Source: Nemertoderma westbladi | Taxonomy: Eukaryota; Xenacoelomorpha; Nemertodermatida; Nemertodermatidae | Reading direction: 5' to 3' | DNA length: 64,000 nt | Assembly (NCBI GenBank): GCA_032718475.1 | Contig: JAUCBJ010008798.1 | Location: forward strand, 62,001-126,000 | Part shown: positions 1 through 11,697 of the stretch, one piece after another | Numbering within the stretch: position 1 is the stretch's first letter | Layout of the letters: each line of letters begins with the position of its first letter | The notes under the pieces: generated by a model | What the model was told of the DNA's origin: nothing | The model's input: only the letters and a program-made list of their open reading frames with translations | The model's database searches: none | Program-made: the position numbers and the translations under genes

Positions 1-164
1 CCTTCCAGCCAGCTTGCTGGCTCTCTAGTAAATGGTATGATAAAGTTACGGCAGACTATAGATTAACAACATTCAGTCTGGTCAGGTACAAAGAAAGTCG
101 CGCGAAGTTCAGGGAGATCTCTACTTTTACCGATTATGATTTTTTACAATGATTAACAGAATAC

Positions 165-790
165 GTCGAAAAACTTAAGGTCCGATTATTTAGAGCGGCA
201 GTAGTTCCAGTACTCCTCTATGGGAGTCCATGCTGGGCTCTAACTGCTGAGGACACCAAATCTCTGGATGGCACATTCACAAGAAATTAAATTACAATAC
301 AATACAAGAATGCTACCTCGGGTTTACTGTATAGAGTACGATGCACACATCTCCAACCAGATACTATAGATAGAACATTGCAGGTGTCTCATTGGTTCCC
401 CCAAGCTTGACACTAGAACGAAGCCGCCTCCGCATTGCAGGACATTGCTTTCGCCGTGAGGACCATCCTGTTCGCAATCTTGTGCTTTGGCGGCCTCATA
501 GAGACATTAAACATGGTGGACAGCCCATAACTTTCTTGAGACGCCTCATAAAGTAAAATGGCCTTGAAGATGAGGATAATCTCGCGAAAGTCATGGGGGC
601 TAGGGTGTTGTGGCGGAGCAACTTTGTTGATTAGCCGGCATAGCATTCTTAAAGCACGCTGCATTGTGGTGGGAGATGTCTATTGTGGATCTCATGGTGG
701 TGGCAAAATATTTTTGTCAATTCAGCATGGCATTTCAAGATGCAGTTTCAATACAGCAGGGCGATTATATTAGGCCCTAGTAGTTGTAGT
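165..790 (+). mobile_element. non-LTR retrotransposon (LINE) 3' fragment
   Basis: The stretch 175-290 encodes the segment that follows the reverse transcriptase core of many LINEs (VVPVLLYGS, then WALTAEDTKSLDG). About 410-640 encodes the C-terminal tail (LRRLRIAGHCF type, then a GLEDEDNLAKVMG type motif). The same sequence recurs at 38521-38913 (minus), 40530-40740 and 56880-57430, which shows a dispersed family. The reading frame is broken by stops and by a roughly 24-bp AT-rich insertion near 290-313, flanked by short ACAAGAA direct repeats. It is a dead 5'-truncated copy. The LINE clade is not assigned. Confidence 0.75.
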
Positions 791-2932
791 AGTGATTTTA
801 CACAGAGTAATATAGATCATTGTATATTTCTATAATATTTCTATAATATTTCTATTTATTTATTTCTATTGATGATTTTTACTACGTCTGTGTAGGAGAA
901 GGCTCTGAGTGGCGCAATATTGTATAATGATACTTTGTAATTGTGCAAACTTGTCATTCAGTGGTCCGCTTAATAATTGATATAAATTACGAACTGATTA
1001 CTCTTATATTTTACTGCCTAACAAACGCAAAGTTTACAAGAAAACGAGTAAGAAGCATCTAAGCCCCTGTATCGCACTGTATTGCACGTTCCCACATTCT
1101 ACCGGTTTTCTTTAAACTCGTTACTGGATCCTTCATTATTGCTTCATTTACTTCATTGCGGTATACAGTATTATAGTAGTTGAATTACTTTATTATTATT
1201 TTATATGGTCCTAATAATTATTTGACTTTATGTGAGTACGACAATCTGTTTATTTCTATATTGCACTGTATATTTAATACTATTTTGTTGTATATTGTAT
1301 GTATTTAATAAATAAATTTATTAATTATAGACAATAATTTCAATATATTCATTACAGTAATTATAAACAGTAAATTCAATATATTATATTATCTAAGAAG
1401 CTGAATCTTTACCGCTACTTTAATATTTTATAAAATTATTAATATTATTATATTTATTTTATATATTATTTAAACAATGATGGCATTGGGGGCAATACAC
1501 CCCCCCCCCCCTTCCAACTTATTTTCAGATTAAAGTTTTATATTAATGATAAAAAATAATTAATTTAAAACTTAAATATTTGAATTAAAAACCAATTAAA
1601 ACTTTTGCCCTATTCGTCTCTCCAACGGAAGCAGCATTCAGCGAATATGAAAGTTGTTTCCATTTCTCTACTCAAGTACTCAGCATGTAGAAAAGGTATT
1701 AAATCATTATGATTGGCTTTCATAAAGAACACTGGAACTGCAGACTGTCTGTAACTAAGAAAGTAATGGCGGCAATTTAGTGCGTTTTTACTAATTGCGA
1801 ATACAGCAGTTCCTTAGGCCTTAGGGCGAATTGTAATTAGTAAGTTTTTTGAAAATTTTAGCTAGGTTTGCGAGAATTCAGTTTCGGTCAAAATTATTTG
1901 TAAAATTCTAGAGTTTTGTACCGGTATGATTAATCATATAATCATAACATACGGTATAATCTAAAATGATAATTGGAATACAAGGGTAGCTACTCCTACC
2001 TAGTCGTTGTGGGGCGAGCCACGGAGTGAGTGAGCCTTAGCGTAGTGGTACCATTAATCAACCTGTCGTTCGTTCGTTCTGTCGCGTTTTTTTTTCAGTA
2101 TTTTATTTTAAACGTTAATAACTCGGCCAATCCTTGATGAAATCTATCCAAACTTGGTACACATGTTGTTTGGCAAAAGTTTGAAAATTTTCCAAGTAGA
2201 ATTTGCGTGGGGCCTTCGTGCAGCATCAGTGGTTAGGTAACCGCTTAGTTATTTTATACCATCTGAAGATACATGGCAAGACGGAACTTCTGAGTTTGGG
2301 GTTCGTGTGGGCCTGCGGGTTCGTTTTGCAATCAGCGAAGGGACTGAAACTTTGGACGCGGACGTGGAATCTCACAGCAAACAAGGTTAGTTGTTCTGTT
2401 GGCACCATTGTGTTTGTGGAAGCAGTAAAAAATTATCGGTTGTTTAACTGCGAAGCTGAACTCAATTTATTAGTTAGGATAGTTAGGTTTAGCCGGCCAT
2501 GGTTTTTTGAATCGCTCAAGTTAGAGAGAGAGTTAGAGAGAGTCGCAACCCGAAGATGTAGCCACGCGCTAGTGGATACATATAATATTTGAAGTTAAAA
2601 TTACGTTGATTAGAGCTATATATGCAAAATTGGAATTATTTGGGTGGCAAATTTATTCTGAATATTTTGTATTAGATTCAGAAATTATTTTGTGTCATAC
2701 CGGTATTTAATTGCTATATAATAGCTATATAATAATATTTTGTTTAAATATTGTGCTAGTATTTGCTATAACTAAACCCTATTAAATTCACAATATTGCA
2801 TTGCGAATTTATTTTGACATTTTGGACCAACTAGTTATTTGACAAATAATTTGACCGTATTTTCGGTTAAATTATAATTATATCTCGAAATTTTGCGAGA
2901 TTTTTGCCGGAAGGCAAAACATTATTTAGACT
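791..2932. other. AT-rich non-coding region
   Basis: No supported gene. It holds a run of 12 C at 1500-1511 and the 15-mer GTGGGGCGAGCCACG at 2009-2023, which recurs at 43799 and, inverted, at about 49625. It also holds a CTTCGTGCAGCA motif near 2214 that recurs in related form at 29415, 41611 and 59688. The part after 2200 is probably the leader of the gag-like fragment that follows. An open frame at 2203-2592 lacks an ATG start and resembles nothing known. Confidence 0.6.
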
Positions 2933-4081
2933 ATGAGTGTCTCAGACAAAGAGGCACTAGAGGACAGCTATGAGACGGCGGCTGGACCGGCGACTGACGA
3001 TAGCGTAAATATTACTGTTGACGACAATGCCGACTATGACGACGCAGCGAGCGAGGCTGACGTAAGTGAACAGGAGGACGAGACAGTGACTAGTGAGGAA
3101 GAACAACAACCTCAAGTAATAGTATTAGGATCCCCTACCACTACTGTAAGGAAGGACCGCACAGCAGCCCGGACAGAGGTGAGTGATAGGGAGGGTAGTG
3201 TAGCAGAAGCGAGGGCCCGGAGCCCGGTTTCCAGACCTGTGGGTATGGTAAGTGCCGTGGTCCCAGCGGCTGTAAGGAGTACCCGTAGTTCCCGAAATAA
3301 TCCTTCAAGTCCACCAAGTGTAAGTCAGGTAAGCGAGAGAGAACTTGACATCGCGATAAAAAAGAAACTTCGCGCGCACGCCGGACATATAACCCGGACG
3401 GCGGACAAGGTAAGGACGATGTTAGCAGACTCAGCGAACATTGGAAGGGAAGGGTTAGTAGAGATTAGAAGAGGATACAACTCAGCGTTATTCAAACAGA
3501 CGGAGGAGCTTGCAGTCCTAGCAAAGAAGGCAGTAGAGTCTCAGTCGAGCGACATGGCGACGAGGATTTACAACAGGGTTTTAGCAGCCTTGTTAGAGCA
3601 CCGCGAGTTATCGGAGCGATTCCGACGAGTTAGGACGGAGAACTGGTTGCTATGGGCATCACAAGCGCAGGCGACTCAGGTGAGTGACGCAGAGTCGAGA
3701 GATTTAGTGGAGCGAGAAGAGACGCAAGATAAGGAGGAGCGCCGTTATCAGAGGGAAGTTACTAGCTGGCTGATGCAGAGTGGAGTGGTGGTACCGGGCC
3801 AGGTGCTACCGACGACGGAGAACATCCAACAGAGAACGTTAACTCCACCCGATGACGCATCTAGAGACAGTGGCGATTACCAGGTTAGTCACGCGCGAGG
3901 GAAAGTTATATGTGCTAGATCCCTTGTTTCTCACAACTCGGCGGAAGAGAGAAGACGCCGACTAGACGAACAACAGGCGGAAGTTTTGCGTGCATCGGAA
4001 GCACGGAAGGAAGCCGAGCGGGAAAGGGAGCGAACACGTAAGTTAGACGCAAAGTTGCGAGAGTTGGAAGATAAAGGTAAG
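2933..4081 (+). pseudogene. truncated BEL/Pao gag-like ORF
   Basis: An ATG-initiated frame of about 383 codons before it runs into the LTR at 4082; the last few codons and the stop at 4099 belong to the LTR. The protein starts acidic and Ser/Thr-rich, has a helical middle (residues about 135-280) and ends in an Arg/Glu/Ala-rich coiled coil (about 340-380). This is the style of the N-terminal third of the gag-protease ORF at 7579-11697, including recurring QVS tripeptides. No zinc knuckle, protease or RT follows. I read it as the 5' end of the gag of a related BEL element cut off by LTR insertion or recombination. The last in-frame bases (AAAGGTAAGTG) form a strong splice-donor consensus, so a first exon cannot be excluded. 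No cellular homologue is recognised. Confidence 0.5.
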
Positions 4082-5318
4082 TGTAAAAGCCTTTGCTGAA
4101 TTGCCCCGTTATTTTTATTATTTTTTACATTAAAATACTCTGTAGTTGATTTAATAGGTGTAAGAGACCGTATTATTGCTGTATCGGTGTTTTTTAGAGG
4201 ATCTAAGAGCTATTTCCTCCGTATGTGTACTGTGGAAGGCATAGTTGATGATTCTATGGCAATTCCGTGACGCAAAAGGTGATAGCTACTCTTGAACAGT
4301 AGTTACTATGACGACGGTTAACAGCTGATATTCATACGTGTTGATTTTCTTTGTTCTACGGCGTCTCTCAGTTCAGTCAGCCAATCAGAGCATTTTTATG
4401 GCTCTTGTACAGAAATTTCCTAGAAATCACGCAATGCTTTATGTGCAGTGTTGACATTCTGTCCTGAGCCAGGTGAGAGCGGCTTGGGAATATTTTGTGC
4501 TTTTCTGTTTTAGCCTAACACTAGTAGGCTTAATTATAAGGACTATATCCGTTATCAACACTTAATATCTCACTGGCCACTGGTTAACTGGCCCATACTC
4601 AATCAACGCAACATACCTAATCTAATATACCTGTGCATACTTTTATATTGTTATACTGCTATTTACTGTCGGTTCTTCATAATATGGTTGATGAATTATT
4701 ATATTTGGAATAACGATAAATAACCCCGAAACCCAATATTCTTGATATACCGAAGGTAAGAGAGAAAGGTTACATATAACGATTGTGACTTATGTTAAAG
4801 TGGTTTGAAGTGAATCTAATGTTATCTGATAGACCCTACATGAGTCGGTCTGTGTTCCTTTTATATGTGACTAAAATCAGTGAAGATCGGCAGATTAGTG
4901 TGCAGTATTGTGCAGCATTGTGTATGAGTGAGACTGATAACGAAGCATTTCCTAAAGAATGCGCCATATATGTGAATTGTAACTAAGCCATATCGTTGTG
5001 AGTAGTTTAAGTCATAACTCTGTTTTTATAGATAGAGCGCCACGTCCTAAAGGAACTGTTAATATTCCCCGAAGGTGAATAATATTGTCAGAGATTATAT
5101 AATACTGTCAGTCGAATAATACATTAGGCTTACCTAGCAATAAGATTAAGCCGTCGAACCCAATCTCCCGGGTATATCCAGCGGGTGAATGATCGCGCAC
5201 AGATTGGTTTCGACTAGTGTAGTGAATCAAATACTTGTCAGAGGCTAAAAGTGACTTATTATCTAGAAGACATCCTAATTTGGCGGGTTAAACTGCCAAA
5301 GGTCTGAAAGCGCGAACA
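4082..5318 (+). repeat. left LTR-like direct repeat of the BEL-type unit
   Basis: 1237 bp, starting TGTAAAAGCC and ending GCGCGAACA (TG...CA ends). It matches 22034-23252 nearly base for base, apart from a block at about 4557-4680 that is replaced by unrelated sequence in the other copy. A CCAAT box (CCAATCA) lies at 4381 in a conserved stretch that is a plausible U3 promoter. A 64-codon frame at 4792-4986 is shared by both copies with three differences and is probably not a gene. No target-site duplication is visible: GTAAG precedes this copy while TCCAC follows the right copy. Confidence 0.7.
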
Positions 5319-5385
5319 ATAACGGATATCGCTTCTTTATTGCAGTAAGCAATAAAGTTGAAAGTACCGGTCAACCGGTAAACCT

Positions 5386-5515
5386 GAACGGTACATCTGT
5401 AGGTCAGTAGGCCCAACTGCCAGAACCGGTACTGCTGTAGGCCCGTAGGTCCAACTGCCAGAACCGGTACTTCTGTAGGTCCGTAGGCCTAACTGTCCTA
5501 ACCGGTACTTCCCGT
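5386..5515. repeat. 38-bp minisatellite in the leader
   Basis: About 3.5 copies of a unit containing GAACCGGTACTTCTGTAGG and a CCAACTGCC box; equivalent points lie at 5386, 5423, 5461 and 5499. It lies 70 bp downstream of the left LTR, in the untranslated leader. Confidence 0.75.
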
Positions 5516-5753
5516 ATAAGTACATTAGTATTATTCGATTTGATTATTGTATACCGGTAGGCTGTTTAAGAGATTAGGGACTGTACACCCCTTGTTTCTT
5601 TTGGAGCTTACTTATTTCTGTCAGTTTTATTTGTTTGTAGGCCAGTATTGAACAGAAGGCGTGTAAGCCTGATCATATTGTACAGACAATTTGTAGGCTG
5701 GGCTGTTGTCTGATTGCTGTTAAGTCTGAACGGATTGCAGTGTGTGTAGATCA

Positions 5754-5880
5754 CCTGTCCGATAAAGAACGGTTAGGAAGTAGGGGCAGCCAAAGCTGTA
5801 AGGTAAACCCCCATCTAAAGAATAAGTCGTACTACTGGGTTAGAACGCATACTACCTAATCATTTCGGAGTCTGCATGTC
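5754..5880 (+). other. predicted structured RNA domain, copy 1
   Basis: By eye the conserved core folds. TTAGGAAGTA at 5773-5782 pairs with TACTACCTAA at 5850-5859 (nine pairs, one A-A mismatch). Inside, GGGG at 5783 pairs with the C run at 5808-5812, and CAGC at 5787 pairs with GCTG at 5795 around a CAAA loop. A small CCG/CGG hairpin precedes it. As it sits in an element leader, an IRES, packaging or dimerisation signal is possible. The function is inferred, not shown. Confidence 0.35.
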
Positions 5881-6043
5881 CTGTAGTTTATTTAGGCTTG
5901 AGAGTAGTCTGCCATCGTTTAGTCTGTACTTTGTTTGTGTAGTCTGTACAGGTAGCGTATCATATTTATTTAGATAATTTGTAGGCTGGATAGTTGTCTG
6001 GCTTGTTTATTAGGTCTGAACGGATTGCAGTGTGTGTAGAGCC

Positions 6044-6170
6044 TCTGTCCGATAAAGAACGGTTAGGAAGTAGGGGCAGCCAAAGCTGTAAGGTAAACCC
6101 CCATCTAAAGAATAAGTCGTACTACTGGGTTAGAACGCATACTACCTAACTATTTCGGAGTCTGCATGTC
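6044..6170 (+). other. predicted structured RNA domain, copy 2
   Basis: Second copy of the fold described at 5754-5880, offset by 290 bp, with the closing stem at 6063-6072 and 6140-6149. All pairing positions are conserved. Confidence 0.35.
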
Positions 6171-6270
6171 CTGTAGTTTATTTAGGCTTGATAGTAGTCT
6201 GTCAGTATTTGGTCTGCATTTTGTTTGAGTGGTTTGTACGCGTAGCGTAATATTTATTATTCAGAGTTTA

Positions 6271-7578
6271 TGCGATTATTCGCAACATTCATTCCCCAAG
6301 TTTGTTCCTACAATAATTGTGTTTGTTATACATACCGCTATAGTTAAATTAACCCCGGTACTACACGGGCTGCTTGGCGTAGGTAAAGACTGGTGATTTT
6401 GTGCACCGGTCACTCCAGCAGATGCCGTGGTTCTTTTAGCTGTTCAAGTATATTTAACTACTGATTATATGTTGTACAAGTACTCGTACCTAATTTAGGG
6501 TTTAGTGTACAGTGCTTTCCGAAAGTAATTAGTGTAGACATTATATTTGTGTTGTAAAGTGGTTGATAGGCACGTTCGATTAGCTCTATTAACTTCTAGG
6601 TAGGAACACTCCGTGATACATAACGTAGTACCTATAGCGATACGGCTATAGGTCGTCAGGCGGTGGTATTTTCCTATCTGGACAACGCAGTGTATTTACT
6701 ACTACGTATTATTTTCAAATACCGCAGTACCCTGTCCGTTGTAATAACCAGAATTCTAACCCTTTGTTAGGCTGGTTTGTAGACTTCTTGTAAAATTACC
6801 CTGAAAATTCGTATTTTGTGTTTTTTGTAAATTTTTGTGTTTATTTAGAGATTGTAATCTCACCCGAATTGTACGTAATTTGTAGTATTAAGTAACTTAG
6901 GTAAATTAGCATTATTTGTTTTAGTGTCCTATAAGTAACACTTCACTGAAAGCGCACCGCTTTGTGTAGTGATTACTCCCCAGAAATAATAACATTTATT
7001 TCAAACATTGACAAAACCCATTAAAACGGGTATATATATATTATAAATCAAATCTAACGATTTATAAATAGTAGGCCTACCATACAACCATTAGGTCTCA
7101 ATATCAGTTGGATTACTGCTCAAATAACGGTAATAAAGTAAGTAAAGTAACCAAGTAACCCTAAAATTCAGAAATTCAATTATTTAAAATAATTGATATA
7201 CCGGTATTTACGATAGGCCTATTATCTTTATTTCTATAAATTTAGGCTGAAATTATACCGGTACTTGTAATTAATTCTAGTCCAGAATTATATATACTAC
7301 AAACTGTAAGCTGTATACCGGTATTCCCGATAGGCCTATTATATATTTATATATATTTGTGCTAAAATTATACCGGTATTCTGTGATAAACCTAGTCTGT
7401 AATAATACTTATATAGTTATATATACTATAAGCATACCGGTATTCTAATATATTATATATATCACGCTACACTGAGTAGCAGTATAGGTAATTAATTACT
7501 AGGCTAGCAGTTAATACTGAGTTACTAGACTTGCTCAGACTGTAATACAGCAGTAGACATTCAACTGTACACATAAAC
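6271..7578. other. remainder of the BEL-type leader
   Basis: Non-coding. The last part holds about three diverged units of roughly 118 bp, each starting with a TACCGGTATT box (7200, 7317, 7436) and, in the first two, followed by CGATAGGCCTATTAT. Gag starts at the ATG at 7579 in an AT-rich context (AACATGTCT). No splice signal or promoter is clear enough to call. Confidence 0.5.
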
Positions 7579-10500
7579 ATGTCTGATACTAAGCAGAACC
7601 TGTCAGACAGTTTATTAGATGTAACTATCTGCGACTCAGATAGAGGCGTAGAACCGTCTAGTCGTAAGTTCAGTTCACCTCCCACTGTGAGGAAGGTCAT
7701 CCCTCCTGTAGTAATAACAGAACCTAGGCTGGTCCAACATCGTAGGTCTATCATAGGCACTCGAGCTCAGGTCAAGCGGGACCAAGAAGCAGCGGAACAG
7801 CAACAACCCGTGAGCCAAGAAATTATTTCTCAGCGGCCCGACAGCTCCAGTAGTGAAGATACTGTAGAACTGACACCCGAGCGCGGAGCAAGGATGACGG
7901 ATGCGGTTTATTCGGATCCCCTTCTCATCCTTCCTGCAGCCGTACTCACTAGGTTATTGATCGCTGTGGAAGAACACCAGATCGATTGGGCGAGAAGTCA
8001 ACGCTCAACTAAAGATAGTTATGCGGGATACACAAGGGAAGAACTGAAGTCCATGGTCGAGTCGCAATGGAACTTCCCCGGACCCGGACTCCCGTTTGAT
8101 TTATCAGAAGCTGCCTGGGAAGACATACACCGGATGGGAGTAGCCAAGGAAACCATCGATCCAGCTGTGTGGAAGAGGTCCGCAGCCGGATACGCACAGG
8201 GATTCTTCAGCTCTATGGAGCGAGTAGAAAAACAACTGTTACAACAACCTCAAGGACCTCAAGAGCAGGGACAACTGCTTTATCAAGTTAGAGAAAGAAT
8301 TCTGCGAATCAGGCTAATATTATCAGCCTTTGAAGAGGCTTCTAAAAGAAGACAAGACACGTCGTTGCAAGTTGCCGTAAAGACTTGGTTTCAACGGGTG
8401 AGTCGCCAGGTTCAAGGAACAGCTCAGTGGAAAGCTCAGCTGGAGGAGCGCTCAACCCATGGAGAATCAACAGACGCTACTTTTTCCCAAGTGGAAAGTG
8501 AAGCGACGGCAGAGAAACCGCATAAGAGAGATGCCATTGACATCTATCTGTCAGACTATCAACGTTTTTTAGGTGATGACGAGTTGAGGAGAAGGTTAGA
8601 TGGACTTAGCCCTAATAGCGAAGGAACTCAGCGTGTGTTGGATGCCATCGATGTGGAAATGAGGGCTGCGAATCAGGCTAAATTTGATGAACAACTCCGC
8701 CTGACACGAGTCCAAGAAGAACAAGTAAAGAAAAAACGTATAGAAGACAGAAAGAAAGCAGCAGTGGTAGCTGCAGAAGCAGAAAGAAAAGCGGCAGCGG
8801 CAGAGGCAGCGGCAGAGGCAAAAGCGGCCGAAGCTGCAAAGCAAAAGCGGCCAGCTGCAGCGGCAGCGGCAGAAGCAAAGGTGGCAGAAGCAGAACGGAG
8901 AGCGACTGAAGAAACCACCCAATTAGAATTGGAAAACATTCAGGAGAATCAAGACTGCATAAATAAACAGTTAACAGCTAGTAATATGCAGATGATGAAT
9001 CGATCTACTCCCAAAAGACAGGGATATACATCATCTGAGGAAGGCGATACCACCGATACTGAAGGCAAAGGAAATAGATCTCGTCTAAGCAGACGTAAAA
9101 GAACATTCCACCGTCAGAAATTGCCTGATTTGCCTCCAGCTGTTAGAAGGCAACTAAATAACACCAACTTAGGTAGTACAGAGCCCACAGACCAAATAAT
9201 TAAAATAGAAAGACTCCCTACTATAGTAGATGAGCCTGAAATAATTAGGCCTGTTCTTGAAATCACCCCTTCGGTGATAGACACACCTGTGCTCCCTGAA
9301 GCTACCTCTAAATTCCCTCTGCATAGCACTAAGCTACCTGTGCCCAGTAGAACTGCCCAGGAGACAGTTCAGGTCCTGGACCCCGAGCGAAATATTCATG
9401 ATTTGTCGCCCGTTGTCCCTCGTCCGCCCGCTACAACGTTGGCGACTCCCGCTTCGGCGGTCGAATGGGTGGACGAGAGACGGCGGGGGATGGATCTCCT
9501 GCTCGGGCAGATGCAGGAGACTGTTCAGCAATTCAAGGGCACAGTAAGGGAAAGTAGGCTAGAGTTGCAAGAAGTGCAGCAAAGTATCGCGCTAGAACGC
9601 GATAAATTAGTAAATACTCAAAGGGGTATACCACCACCCTCGGTAACAATGTGTCAACCTGTTAGGTCTGAAGTATCTCATGCGCAAGGTGTGGAGCCTA
9701 CACGCATATATACTGCTAGCGAAGTAGAAACTCCTATAGTGAACCCTATTAAGGGTAATTATAGACCTGTTGATAATGACATTCCCTATAGACCTGATCA
9801 TAATCCGAGAAATTTATATACCGATAACTCGATATTAAATAACACGATGGCCCAAGAAAGTTTTACGCGTCAAATGGCTAGAACCGAAGCCCGGCAAGCG
9901 GTGAAGGTGGGAGAGATCGTCAAGTTCAATGGAGATGAGATGAAATGGTTACCTTTTAATGAATATTACAAAGATAACATACAGAACTCTGTACTATCTA
10001 ATGGAGAGAAACTTAGATTCCTCATCGAGTGCTTGGAAGGATCTCCCAAGTTAATGGCGTTAAAGTTTATTGGACATCCAGACGGATTAAGACAAGTTTG
10101 GGATACACTAAACATCAGGTATGGTAATAGGAATAACATAGCTGGGTATTTGTATGCAAAGTTGGTAGCGCCCCGAAAGTTTATTAGCAACGGGATTATA
10201 GAGTTTTCCGATGAAATTCAGGAGATCTGCAGACAATTAGATTGGCTAGGTAAGTCTCATGAGTATCAGAGTGCTATGGTTATTAGAGCAGTGGCTTCTA
10301 CTTTACCGAAGGGTGGAGTAGGTACACGCTGGGACAAAAAGGTGTTATACATGATGGAACAACAACAACGAGACCCTACCATGACTGATCTCATGACATT
10401 CTTGGATGGCGAAGTGAAATTACAGCTCATAAAACAGTCCAGAGAGAAGACATCGGAAAACAAGGTAAGTGAGAAACCCGTCTCCAGAAGAAAGATAACA

Positions 10501-11697
10501 CCAGTGTGTTATACCGACGACGGCGAAAGCCAAGCTTCCCAAGAGGAGGACAGCGGGAAAGACACTGAAAGATCTTATTATGTCAATAAAACACCTAACG
10601 AACAGGGAAGTAAATTTAAGTCTCGATCCCATGACAAGAGAGAACAGGTAAGAAAAACTCCTCCTACGTCTCCCAAGAGAATTCAGGTAAGAAAGCCCGA
10701 AGAAAGAACGAGAGTGCACACTGTCACCCAAAATAAGGTAAGTAACATCAAACCGAAATGTGCGCTATGTGACGGGACCCACCGTTTGAATATGTGTGAT
10801 GAATTCCTGAAGAAATCATTAACGGAGAGACGAGAAGTCATGTGGGATAAGCGGTTATGTTATAATTGCCTCAGACAAGGACACCAACGGCGAACCTGTT
10901 ACTCTGACATAAGGTGTGCAAAGTGTGGTGCGAAACATCATATCTTGTTGCACGCTGAATTCGAGCGAAATAGTCCGAATCAGGTAAGTGATTCCGAACT
11001 ACATGTCCAATTCAGTGATGTGAACGACACTGATCAATCTGAGATGGAAGGATTCTATACGGACGAGTTCTCCGACGAAAACGAATCCTGTTACATGATA
11101 AATACCGCAGTGTATCGAGCACTCACATATGAAAAAGATACGGACAGCGACCTCACTCTAACTACTTCTGATCGACAACCATCGTGGAAAGCACCAACTT
11201 CCGATGTAGGAATCCGAGAATTTCCTGTAGTCCAGTTACGGGTCCATGGACCTCAGAAGAGCTATATAGTGAACGCCCTCCTGGACTCCGGTAGTACAGG
11301 AACATTCATCGACAAAGAGCTAGCCGAAGACATATTTGCTGGACAACCCAAGTTCCGAACTAAGCTAAACATGTCCGGCATTATGCAAGTTTGGAAATCT
11401 ACATTAACAGCGGATTATTATGTAGGCGCGTTGTCCACCCCCCAGGACGAACTAGGAGAACATAGCATAAGGTCAGTGAAAATGGTGGCTATAAAGAACT
11501 TCGCTACTACTCAAGCAGACCTTTATAATTGGGACGAGGATGAGAGCATCCAACATCTTAACATACCTCGATTCCAGACTGATTATCCTGGAGTGCAAAT
11601 ACTCATCGGCCAAAACGCGCATGAGGCGCTCGAGACATTGGAGAAACGGCCTGCTCAACCGCAGCCACTACATGAACGCCCTCCTGGACTCCGGTAG
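7579..11697 (+). CDS. BEL/Pao gag-protease polyprotein
   Basis: A 1372-codon frame from an ATG just after the leader. In order: an acidic, disordered N-terminus; a helical capsid-like region; an Ala/Glu/Lys-rich coiled coil at about residues 365-450; the DUF1759-type gag domain of Pao elements around 780-900 (MKWLPFNEYYKDNI); three zinc-knuckle units at about 1060-1125 (CALCDGTH, LCYNCLRQGHQRRTC, CAKCGAKHH); and an A17-type aspartic protease starting near residue 1230 with the catalytic DSGST. Gag packages RNA, and the protease cleaves the polyprotein in the particle. The frame closes early because a 403-bp tandem duplication starting at 11270 throws it out of phase. Several in-frame CAG/GTRAGT splice-donor look-alikes lie at 10470-10990 and 12168. 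Confidence 0.88.
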   Translation: MSDTKQNLSDSLLDVTICDSDRGVEPSSRKFSSPPTVRKVIPPVVITEPRLVQHRRSIIGTRAQVKRDQEAAEQQQPVSQEIISQRPDSSSSEDTVELTPERGARMTDAVYSDPLLILPAAVLTRLLIAVEEHQIDWARSQRSTKDSYAGYTREELKSMVESQWNFPGPGLPFDLSEAAWEDIHRMGVAKETIDPAVWKRSAAGYAQGFFSSMERVEKQLLQQPQGPQEQGQLLYQVRERILRIRLILSAFEEASKRRQDTSLQVAVKTWFQRVSRQVQGTAQWKAQLEERSTHGESTDATFSQVESEATAEKPHKRDAIDIYLSDYQRFLGDDELRRRLDGLSPNSEGTQRVLDAIDVEMRAANQAKFDEQLRLTRVQEEQVKKKRIEDRKKAAVVAAEAERKAAAAEAAAEAKAAEAAKQKRPAAAAAAEAKVAEAERRATEETTQLELENIQENQDCINKQLTASNMQMMNRSTPKRQGYTSSEEGDTTDTEGKGNRSRLSRRKRTFHRQKLPDLPPAVRRQLNNTNLGSTEPTDQIIKIERLPTIVDEPEIIRPVLEITPSVIDTPVLPEATSKFPLHSTKLPVPSRTAQETVQVLDPERNIHDLSPVVPRPPATTLATPASAVEWVDERRRGMDLLLGQMQETVQQFKGTVRESRLELQEVQQSIALERDKLVNTQRGIPPPSVTMCQPVRSEVSHAQGVEPTRIYTASEVETPIVNPIKGNYRPVDNDIPYRPDHNPRNLYTDNSILNNTMAQESFTRQMARTEARQAVKVGEIVKFNGDEMKWLPFNEYYKDNIQNSVLSNGEKLRFLIECLEGSPKLMALKFIGHPDGLRQVWDTLNIRYGNRNNIAGYLYAKLVAPRKFISNGIIEFSDEIQEICRQLDWLGKSHEYQSAMVIRAVASTLPKGGVGTRWDKKVLYMMEQQQRDPTMTDLMTFLDGEVKLQLIKQSREKTSENKVSEKPVSRRKITPVCYTDDGESQASQEEDSGKDTERSYYVNKTPNEQGSKFKSRSHDKREQVRKTPPTSPKRIQVRKPEERTRVHTVTQNKVSNIKPKCALCDGTHRLNMCDEFLKKSLTERREVMWDKRLCYNCLRQGHQRRTCYSDIRCAKCGAKHHILLHAEFERNSPNQVSDSELHVQFSDVNDTDQSEMEGFYTDEFSDENESCYMINTAVYRALTYEKDTDSDLTLTTSDRQPSWKAPTSDVGIREFPVVQLRVHGPQKSYIVNALLDSGSTGTFIDKELAEDIFAGQPKFRTKLNMSGIMQVWKSTLTADYYVGALSTPQDELGEHSIRSVKMVAIKNFATTQADLYNWDEDESIQHLNIPRFQTDYPGVQILIGQNAHEALETLEKRPAQPQPLHERPPGLR

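Larger units (their letters stand above)
5690..6270. repeat. 290-bp tandem duplication in the leader
   Basis: Two consecutive units with a period of 290 bp (for example CTGAACGGATTGCAG at 5726 and 6016). The core from GTCCGATAAAG to TTTAGGCTTG, about 130 bp, is almost identical between units. Flanking parts of the same units, such as the spacer before GTCCG and the last 60 bp, have diverged. The block lies about 1.3 kb upstream of the gag start and has no open frame of note. Confidence 0.85.

Noticed and set aside
2203-2592. 129-codon frame before the gag-like fragment
   Set aside because: No ATG start at its beginning, no recognisable domain, and it is bounded by leader-like sequence.
4792-4986. 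64-codon frame conserved in both BEL LTRs (also at 22726-22920)
   Set aside because: The LTR DNA as a whole is equally conserved; three changes in 64 codons do not show protein selection.
8596-8939. minus-strand Cys/Leu-rich and Ala/Ser-rich frames
   Set aside because: Antisense readings of the Ala/Glu/Lys coiled-coil codons of the BEL gag.
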